The notes under the pieces are model-generated. The model worked only from the letters and a program-made list of their open reading frames with translations. It did no database searches and was not told the DNA's origin. A stretch of 21,691 nucleotides of DNA from Gonium pectorale. Lineage: Eukaryota; Chlorophyta; Chlorophyceae; Chlamydomonadales; Volvocaceae. The DNA is taken from positions 1,406,356-1,428,046 of the forward strand of contig LSYV01000002.1 in assembly GCA_001584585.1 (NCBI GenBank), written 5' to 3'. Below are positions 10,061-19,500 of this stretch, piece by piece (the stretch's first letter is position 1; the number at the start of each line of letters is the position of its first letter). The translations under genes and the position numbers were made by a program.

Positions 10061-10507
10061 GATGCAATCGAGCAGAGGCAGACGCCACCAAAATGCGCAC
10101 GGAGGCAAGCGGCACGTTAACAAGTCCAGCGACCGCTCTCAAGATCCAGCAAATTTCAGTCGCTGCGGTCGGCGCTTGAGATATTCGCAGCAATTGCCTG
10201 CAGCAGCGTGCGACCTCCCACGCATGGCTCCATGCAACCGGGGAGGCCGGGGTGGAGGCCGCCGTAGCGGCTTGGCCCACACCGCCCAAGTATGTATTCT
10301 TCCGACATCCCCCACCCACAGACAACCGCCCTCAGCGCCCGACCCAACCTCCCGAGTCCCGACCATCAACCGAGCAACGCAACACACCAGCCGCGCGCGT
10401 CCCGTCAGCGCCCCCGCACGGCACGCCCCTCCCAGAGGGTGGGCCGCCAGATACCCCCCCCCCACCACACACACATAGTAACACACACCCTTGATCTGTC
10501 CCTCCGC

Positions 10508-13500
10508 TCAGACCGTCTCCTGCCGGCTGCGATATTCTTCCAAGCTGCCCTTGAGGGCCACCCGCCGCCCCTCGCCCTCACGCTCGCCGTCCACCCCGTC
10601 ATCGGCCCCGCCCACGCCCACGCCTCCGCCCACGCGCTTCCGCTTCAGCCTCCGCGCGGTGTCGGCGTCCGCCCCCTCGGGTCCGTACCCCCCGCCACCC
10701 GGGGTGCAGATGCGCAGCCGGTCGCCCGCCTCCAGCCGCACCGTGGCCTTGGCGCCTGGTGCGTGGGGTGGGGAGGGGGAGTGGGCGAGCGCGTTGAGAG
10801 TGGGGAGGGGTTAGGTTTGGTCCGTGTGTCGTTTTGTAGTTTGGAGGGCGGGGGGGGGGGGGTGTTCGGGGAGGGGTCAGCGAGGGTGGGCGACCGTGTC
10901 AAGGTGGGGAGGGGAAGCAAAGTCTGATGTTGGGAAGCGAGGGAAATGAATGTTGAGTGAGCAGCGGTAGCGCAGTGAAGCGGCAGCGGTAGAGAAGCTG
11001 ATGGCGGAGGGGGGCCCGCGAGGCCCATTGCGCCGGCACCGTAGATCCGTGCCGGTGCGGCCCTTGCCACCCCTGCCGCATCCTTCGCCCCACCTCCGGT
11101 CCCAGTCCCTCGCCCGGATCCCGCTGCACCCCCTCCACCGTATCCCTCACCGATGTTGACGGTGCGGCCCTCCCGCCGGATGAGCAGGTTGAGGCCGGGC
11201 TCCGCGTCGCCGCCGCCCAGCAGGCCGAAGGGGCGGACGGCGCGCCGCTCAGACAGGATGCCCGCGGTCAGGGGCCGCAGAGCCTCCACCTGCAGAGGCG
11301 GCGGATCCAGACCCGAACTGCCTTGAGTGCGATTCGCCGTAACACAATCGTCCGAAGCTCGCCCAGACCCAGCCGGCCAAGGGTCTAGGGGCCAAAACCG
11401 ACCGAACACCCACACCGACATCCTGCCCCGGCCCCAATGCCCCACCCACCCCACTTCCCAGCCAGCCAGCTTGCACCCACCTCCCGCACCACGCCGTCGC
11501 CGCCCCGCCAGCAGCCCCCGCCGCCCGACCCGGGCCTCAGGCGGAATGCGTGCAGCACCACGGGGTAGCGCCGCTCCAGGATCTCGGGGTCGGTGATGCG
11601 CGTGTTGGTCATGTGTGTGTGCACGCCGCTGCGGCCGTTCCAGCCGGGGCCCGCGCCCGCGCCGCCCGCGATGGTCTCGTAGTAGCCCATCTGCTCGTCG
11701 CCAAACGTGAAGTTGTTCATGCAGCCCTGTGGGGTGGGGTGGGGTGGGGCGGGATGGGAGGGGGGCAAGAAAAGAAGGGGGGAAAAGGCGCTCACACCCT
11801 TGTCCGTGACTGAGGTCTGAGGATGTCACAAGGAACTGCGGGCGCCGTACTTACTGCGGTCCCTTGCACATTATACGGACGTCGTAGTACGGACGGCGGT
11901 GCGGACCCAGCAATCGGTCATGTTGCGTACGGCATGTTCGGGTGCACGCCCGAGTCAATGGGAAACCCGCATCGTAGCCCCCGTACCGCACAGCCTCCTT
12001 CCCGCTCCGCCAACGCAGCCGCAACCAGAACCGCGGCCTCCCTTCCCCTCCCCTCCCCACACACCTGCGAGGCCGCCGCCGCCGAGAAAGCCCGCAGCAC
12101 TACGTCCGTCACGCGCTGGCTGGTCAGCACGTTGCCGCCCACCACCGCGGCCGTGTCGCTGGGGTTGAGGATGGAGCCGGGCGGGATGCGCACCACGATG
12201 GGCGCCAGGCAGCCCTGTGTGTGTGGGGGGGAGAGATGGTGGCGGTGGGTTACGATGGGCGGAGTCTTACGGTGGGCGCGGGAGGGAGAGGGGGTGGGCG
12301 AGCCGCTCGAGGGGATGGGTGGTGGAGAAAGAGCAAGATGGGGGAGGCACGACCGCGTAGGGACGTAACGGGGCGGCACAGCGCTCTGCAAACGGAACGG
12401 GGGTTCCTGGATTCCTGGCGTACGGTATGTGTACGGCTCAAAGCTGGCAAGAAGGCGGTGTGGCGCTCACTCGAGGCGCACCCTTGAGGCCCCCCCCCCA
12501 CACCCCACACACCCCGTTAGTGGGAGTCCCCTCCTCGCACGCGCGTCCGTGCGCGCGCCCCGCCCGTTTTCGCCGCCCCCCCCAACCGCCCGCGCCGCTG
12601 TAGCACGCTCCGGACCCGCGCCCGCCGCCTGCCGCCTCGGCGCCCCGCCCCGCCGCCCCGCCGCGCCGCCCCCCGCACCTGGTTTAGCGGTATGTCGGAC
12701 GCGACCATGCAGCGCAGGCTGTAGATGATGGCCGAGTAGGTGACAGCGGGCGGCGCGTTGTGGTTGGCGAACACCTCGGGGCCCGTGCCCGCGAAGTCAA
12801 AGGTGGCGGAGCCGTCGCGGCGGTCGATGGTGACGGCCAGGCAGATGGGCGAGCCGTCGTCCATCTGGTCGCGCGCCGTGACGGTGCCCACCTCGGGGAG
12901 GCCCTGGGGGCGTGGGTGGTGGTGGTGGTGGTGGAGGGGGAAAGGTCATTGGGTTAAGAAGGCATTGAGACTGGAGGAGTCGGGAGCGCACGTCATCCCG
13001 ATCCGTCGATGGAAGGCCCCGAAGCGAGGGGGGAGTGGGGAGGGGCTACTCAGTCCGTGGGCAAGCTCGCGATGACAGGTAGAGCACGGGGAAGGGGGGA
13101 GGGGGGTGGCGGGTTACGTGTGTGGTGGGTGCCAGCTCCGTGCATGTCACGTGTGTGGTGGGTGTGGGTCACAGGTCCATCCGCCTCCCACACACGGCAT
13201 GTGCCCGCCGTCCCTCGCAAGGCCCTCCCGCTGCGTCCCCGTCACCCGTCCCCCGTCCCCCCACCCGCCCAACCACCCACCCCCCGCCACGCCATGATCA
13301 CTCCCCTTCCCCACGCGGCCCCCCACCAAGAGGGCCCCCCACCGCCACCCACCTGCTTGAGGCTGAACTCCCGCAGCATGGCCCGCACGGAGCGCTCCGC
13401 GTTGCGCTGGATGGCGGCCATGAAGGCGGCCACCGTGCGGAGGCCGTACTCCCGGATCAGCTCGCCCACCAGCTGGATGCCGCGGGTGTTGGCGGCCACC

Positions 13501-16500
13501 TGCGCGGGTGCGGTACGGTGCGGTACGGTACGGTACGGCCGTGTCGTGTGCACAGGCGGGCATGCGTGTGCACCGACACATACATGTGTACGGACGGGTG
13601 CGTGCGAGAGAGCGTGTCCGGGAGGTTGCGTGCTGTTGCAAAAAGCGCGGCGCGTTGGCAGCTGGAGCTACCTGCACCTCCTCGCTCACTCTGACCGCTA
13701 TCAGCGTACCGAAGGAAGTCCCGAATGCGGAGTGCGCTCCGGCCTCCCTCCCGTCCCAGCCACCGGTCAGCACTCGAGTGCCCCCCTAGCACACCAAACC
13801 CGCGCCCGCGTGGCCAAAGCGCCCCCAAACCCTAACCACCGTCCTCGCCCCGCCTCAGCCCCCCCCCACCCCCCACCCCGGCCCCCTCCGCACCTGCGCC
13901 TTGAGGTCGGACAGGTTGTCCGCCAGGTTGCGTGTGCCGCTGCAGCCGGGGATGCGGTCCGCCAGCTGGCCGGGCGCCAGCAGCAGCTGCGTGATGCCCT
14001 CCTCCTGTTTGGGCGGGCGGGGGAGCAAAGGGGTGCAGGGGCGTGAGTTGACGGGAGGTAACGAGGAACCAAGCGGCGCAAAATACATGACAGCAGCTGC
14101 GCCGTGTGTTCAGCGCACGGGTAGACAGCAAGCGCTCAGGAGTTATGGGCGTGAGTTGGAATGGTCACCAGACGGTGTTCAAGCTGTTCATAGAGCACAA
14201 GAGCAGCTCGAACACGGCGCCGGCCGTACCACCCTGCAATGCTCGGAATGAATATGATTGCACCTACCGTGGCGCCCGGGGACCCGGCCACTGCCCGCCC
14301 CGCTCCCCCCTCAAAACACACCTGGAACACGCCGCCCCTCACGATCTTGAAGCTCACCACCGCCGCGCCCTCCTCCACAAGCAGCCGGCTGGTCGGTGGC
14401 ATGCCTGGGGAGTGGGGGGAGCACGGGTGTGTGTGGTGGGGGGGGGCGAGGGCGGCGAACATGGGGAAATGGGGACGGGCATTCCCAAGCACTAGCGGCA
14501 ATGCGGTTATGGCTGTGGGGTTCTTAAGGGGTGGGTGGGCACCCAGCGCCTTGTGTCAGGTCCCAAGCCGCACGAATGCGTGGGCTGCCGGGCGACCGGG
14601 TGGCTTGAGGCAGGATCCGGGTGGTGCCTTTTCGTACCAGCAGCTGCCCCGTCTGTCTGGGTGCCCCAATGCCATCGCGCGCTAATGGACGAAACACCGC
14701 GTCTCTTCGATGCCGCGTGAAGCTCACGAAGATCACGACGGGGCGGATGGACTGCGTGGGCATGCCTCCCGACCCGTGGGTCACGTCCGCCTCACATCCC
14801 GACGCCTACGCCTTAAAGATGGGTAAAACGATCGCTGGGGAGCGGGTCGACCTCGCTCCGAACCCCAAATGTCCCTTGCCACGCCGTGTCTCCTCACGAC
14901 CTCTCCCTCTCTCCCCCACCCCTCTCCCATGCACCCACTTCCAGGCGATATGCCCCCGATGTCGGCGTGGTGCCCGCGCGAGGCCACGAAGAACACGACG
15001 CGGCGGCCGGGCGCCCCCAGCCTCGGCTCGCCCTCCGCCCCCGCCTCCGGCTCCGGCTCGAAGACGGGCGTGATGACTGTGATGTCGGGCAGATGGCTGC
15101 CGCCCGCCAGCTGCGGGTGGTTGGACAGCAGCACGTCGCCGGGCAGGAGGCCCTCGGAGCCGCCAGGTCCGCCCGGGGAGTAATAGCCAATCTGCAGGCG
15201 GCCGCGTGTGTGAATGTGGGGCGGGGACGAAGCGGGAGAGGGTGTCCGTGGGCGGGTTTTGTGTGCGCGTGGGGTGGGCTGGGGAAAGTGCGCTCGCGTG
15301 GCGTGGGTGTGCCGTACGGGTGTGCCGTACGTCGGAGCCAACCCGGATAGGATGCGTCCCAAAGCGGAGGTCAGGCGCGCCCGTACCCGTCACATGCCCC
15401 CGCCACGACTGGCGCGCGTACCGTGTCGTCGCCCGCGGCCTGGACGGCACCCGGACGAGTCCCCTCCCCTGCCCCCCCCTTCGCCCGCCCCGCCCCGCGC
15501 CCCAATCCCCCCCTGCCCTGCCCTGCCTGTCCCCCACCTGGAACCGCACCGCCTCCGCCATGGCTCCCAGGTGCACGGGCAGGTGCGGCGCGTTGGCCAC
15601 CAGCGAGCCGTCCGGGCCGAACAGCGCACAGCTGAAGTCGAGGCGCTCCTTGATGTTGACCGACACCGAGGTGCGCTGGCGGGGTGGTGGGGGGTGGGTG
15701 GGGGGTTATATAGTCCGAAGGCAAAAGCTGACTGATGACCGTCGAGCATGGGTGCGGGGTGCGGTGGTAAAGCAATCGCGAGTCGGTAGCTGGATGGGGT
15801 GGGGGGGTTTGTGACGGGTCGAGTAACCAGTGGCTGTAGGTTGGCTGCAGGTTGGCGAGGTTGCGAGGTTCGGCGTGACGGTGCCGGGGGCTGTCGACTC
15901 GCTCCCCAAGCCTCGCAGATCCGCGATACCGGTATAACAATCTTGCTGCTGCGATCCGGTATCGTCCTCGCGTGTGTCGCTCCCGCCCCCTCCTGCCCCG
16001 GGCCCCCCTCACGTCTCGCCCCTGGCCCCATCCTTGACCGCCCATCTCCCAAACCCCCTGACCCCCTCCCGCCCCTGCCCCGCCCCTGCTCCCCCCCACC
16101 TGCAGCGTGCGGCCCATCTGCTCCGCGATGCCCATGAAGCGATGGCTGAAGATGGCCAGCCGCACGGGGTCCCGCTCCGCAGCCGCCACCGCCGCCTCCT
16201 CCGCCGCCGCCCCCTCCTGCTCTGCCACCGCCGCCCTCCCATCCGCCCCGGCCCCGCCCCCGCGCCCCTCCTCCAGCGCCGCGGCCTCCTGCGTCACAGC
16301 CTCCATGCGTATGTTGTGTCCGGGTGTTATGACGGCCCGCCAGCCCGGCTCCACCACCACGGTGCTGATGGCGTCGATCAGCAGCGCCGGCCCCGGCAGG
16401 CTGTGGCCGGGGGACAGCGAGTCCAGGCCGTAGGCGGGGGTGGGCTGGCGGCCGAGCGGCTCGAAGAAGGCCGAGGTGGTGGCCAGGGGCGGCGGCAGCG

Positions 16501-19500
16501 GGCCTGCGGAGAGGCGGGGGAGGTGGGACGGTGGGATGGAGAATGGGATGGGGCTCGCAAGGAGGGTTGCGGGGGAGGATGCATACACGAGAATGCACGA
16601 CAACGCGTCGTCGTCATGGACGACATGTGAGGCGCGATGGCGGGATGGGGACGGTGGGATGGGTCTGGGGCAAACAAGCGTGTGTGCCCTCGCCCCTCGT
16701 TTCGAGAGACCACAGTACAAAACCCCCCTTAATCGGAGCTCCAACCCGCACGACGACTTGGGCCCCAATACCAATACCCATTACCCGGAGCTGCGACCCG
16801 CACGCGGCGCACCGCTACCGGGCCCCCAAGTTCAGGTGCCTCCCACCACCTCAACTAACAAATGACCCCAACCCACACACCACCCTCCCTCGCCCTCTCT
16901 CGCGCCCCCCCCCCCTCTCACCCGGGTCCCGCGCCTCCGCGTCCGCCTCCTCGGGCAGCGGCCTGGCGCGCCCCACCGCCCGCACCCGCACGTCGTCCAC
17001 CCACACAGCCCGGTCCAGCACAAAGCCAAACTCCCGCCGGTACGCCGCCGCGAACGCGTCGCCGTACGCCGCCGGGCCGCCGCCGCCGCCGCCAGCGGCT
17101 CCAGCGGCCGCCGGCTGTGGCTCCTGCGTCATGACGGCCACGTCGGTGCCCGCATAGCGCAGGTTGAGAAAGCGCTCCGTGCTGATCTGAGAGCGCTGGA
17201 AGCCCTGCGCGGGGAGGGATAGTGGTTGGTGGTTGGAGGTTGCTGGTTGGCGGTTAACAGATGGCGGAAGGCGACGGTTGGGGCAAGGCGAGTTGGGAGA
17301 CCGGGGCGATGCGTTGCGCCACGCGCATGCGCACGGGGCTGCGCTGGCGGCGGGCGCAGGGGCGGCAGCCCGTAACCGCGGCGGCGGCGCGGGAGGGCGG
17401 GCGGACACAAACACACGCTTGAACGCGTCGAGAGAGGGGCCGCACAGCACGGGCCTTATGGCCCCACACGCACCACTCAGTACAGGCACCCCCAAAGTGT
17501 GGCCCCCTGGCCAACCCACCTCACCCTAATCCCAATCACACACCAACAGCCGCACGCACCTGCTCCATCAGCTTGGCCACCGCGGCCGCCTCCAGCCGCG
17601 CCTGTCGCTCCAGCAGCTCAGGCGCCGGGCCGCCCGGCCCCAGCAGCGCCGCCGCGGGCTCCTGCAGCTCCGCCACCACGTCCGCCAGGTGGATGCCCAC
17701 CGCACTAAGCACGCCCGCGTAGCTGCGCGGCACCGGGCAGGGCGGCGCACGGCAGGGGGTGGGGGTGGGGGCGGACGGGCGGGGGGCGGTGATCAGCTGT
17801 GACCTCGTTGGGCTGGGAAGCTCACCATCAACGCTTGATTTTCTTACAAGGGCGTGGGGACGTCCAGCCCAAGAAGGTCAGGAGCATACTCGCTGGGGCT
17901 GTGTGTGGCGTGCGCGCACCGCCCGGCTTCCTCCCCCTGCTGCCGTGCTCCCTCTCCGGTCCACCCCTGCTCTGTTTCCCTTCAATGTCTCCTCCCCCGC
18001 CCCCCAGCCCCCCCCGCCCCCGCGCCCCGCCCCCACCGGTGCACAAAGATGGTGCTCATGCCCAGCGCCGCAGCGATGGCGCAGGCGTGCTGGCCGCCCG
18101 CGCCACCGAAGCAGCCCAGCACGTGGCGCGCGGCGTCGTACCCGCGCATCTGCGTCAGCGCGCGGATGGGCCGGCACATGGCCTCGTTGGCCACCCGGAT
18201 GAAGCCCACCGCCACCTCGTCGGGGGTGCTGCGGGAGGGGGCGCCTGCGGGCGGGGCGGGCAGGGGGGTAGTACGGAATGGCGGACAGGGGGGCCGGGCA
18301 GGGGGCGTGCAAGAAATCGAGCTCGGGGAAGGGAAGGAGAGGTGATGGTACAGGGGAGGGTTGGGGAGGGAAGGGGAACACCAAGAGGCGCTAGGCGGGG
18401 ATGGTTGGGGAGGGAAGGGGAACACCAAGAGGCGCTAGGCGGGGATGGTTGGTGGGGAGCAATTAGCGTTGGTGGGGAGCCATGGGCTCAAAGGGGTTTT
18501 ACAGAGGGCGTGTAGGGGCTGTGCCCACCGGGTCGCCCATCGCATCCGGACTTTCAGTGTGTCTGTCGCCTGGGACTGTGGCCGTGGAGCGGGCGAGTGC
18601 CGTTGCATGAGACCTGCCCCGACGGTGGATCGCCACTTCCACGAGCCCTGTGGGGAAGCCCCGTCCCTCCAGCCCGGCCCCACCGCCAGGTGCCCGGCGG
18701 CGCTCACCACTGGCCTCCTCAAATGCATTGACCTGCGCCGTCACCGCCGCAAAGGCCGCCGCGGTGCCCTCCGCGTCCAGCGGCTCGTTCTCCTTGGGGC
18801 CGAAGATCTGGGGGGTGGGTGGGCGGGTGGGTGGTGAGAGATGGCTGGAGAGGGCCGTTGGGAGAGGGGAACAGCTTTTGGAGAGAAGTGGTTGGGGAGA
18901 GGTGGTTGGGGAGAGGTGGTCAGAGAGGACGAGCTTGCAGGGGTGGTTGGGGTGGCCTGGGGTGCTACGCAGGAGATACCCTACGGTAATCGGTCCCGTC
19001 CGCAGCCGCCCGCATCCCTGCAGCGCCCCAACGCGAGAGCGCGGCCATCGGCACTCTGCAGGACACCCCAGGGTGCCTTCCCCCATTTCTCCCCCCCACT
19101 CCCGCAGCACCTCGAATGCGCCGCCCCCCCCCCCCGCCACCCAGCCCCCTTGCCTCCTCGCCTTTGGGAAGAACTCGGGCAGAATGCGGCCCAGCTGCAG
19201 GTTGGCGTCCGTGATGGCCAGCTGGCCGCCCTTCTTGTAGCACACAGGCCCGGGGTGCGCGCCCACGGACTCGGGGCCCACCACGAAGAGGCCCCCGCGG
19301 AACACCAGCCGGCTGCCGCCGCCCGCCGCCACCGTGTTGATGTCCAGCTGTGGCGCCTGAGGGAGGGGGGGCGCGCGCGGTAGGGGTGGTGAATGGAAAG
19401 AGGAATGAACAACGACGAGCTGGGCGGGGCGGAGGGGCGGGGTAGTAGGATTAAGCGGTGGGGGGGCAGAGTAGGGAAAGGTGTTCTCGCCAGAAAGGCC

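Larger units (their letters stand above)
8397..10507. other. Intergenic region between convergent genes
   Basis: About 2.1 kb between the gene 2 stop and the 5-oxoprolinase stop. Small open frames occur on both strands but none shows a domain, a splice-linked partner or clear coding composition. It likely holds both 3' UTRs. A short direct repeat (GGCGACCGGCGG at 8878-8889 and 8892-8903), a TGTAA signal (9788) and a hairpin (10041-10060) are the only features I can point to. Confidence 0.65.
11290..14938 (-). other. Introns of the HydB part of 5-oxoprolinase (11290-14938)
   Basis: Introns at 11290-11480, 11727-12064, 12215-12678, 12904-13352, 13500-13893, 14005-14321 (all phase 0) and 14405-14938 (phase 1). 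All have GT donors and AG acceptors in the minus sense. They contain a (TGGGG)4 tract, a (GGT)6 run at 12915-12932, a CGGTA array and an adjoining hairpin, listed separately. No nested gene was seen. Confidence 0.9.
10508..16171 (-). other. OXP1: Hydantoinase-B half of 5-oxoprolinase (exons 10-20 in window)
   Basis: Begins at about residue 559 ([12 protein letters not shown]) and runs to the C-terminus. Likely active-site or metal residues are in SNHP (His653), GSHLPD (His661, Asp664) and [10 protein letters not shown] (His702, His703, Asp705). Later blocks: [78 protein letters not shown]. The tail contains a basic RRLKRKR patch and an acidic/Gly stretch before the conserved ending [13 protein letters not shown], which resembles the animal enzyme's C-terminus. 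Confidence 0.93.
15192..18036 (-). other. Introns of the central part of 5-oxoprolinase (15192-18036)
   Basis: Introns at 15192-15537, 15676-16099, 16504-16921 (phase 1), 17205-17559 and 17723-18036 (phase 2). The remaining three are phase 0. Borders are GT-AG throughout. The 15192-15537 intron carries an exact 13-base tandem direct repeat at 15305-15330. Confidence 0.9.

Noticed and set aside
15371..16774. A 467-codon minus-strand frame as a separate gene
   Set aside because: Only the 16503-16100 part is real (a 5-oxoprolinase exon); the flanks are intron read-through.
18359..18446. CRISPR-like repeat
   Set aside because: Two direct copies without spacers in an intron of a eukaryotic gene; this is a plain tandem duplication.
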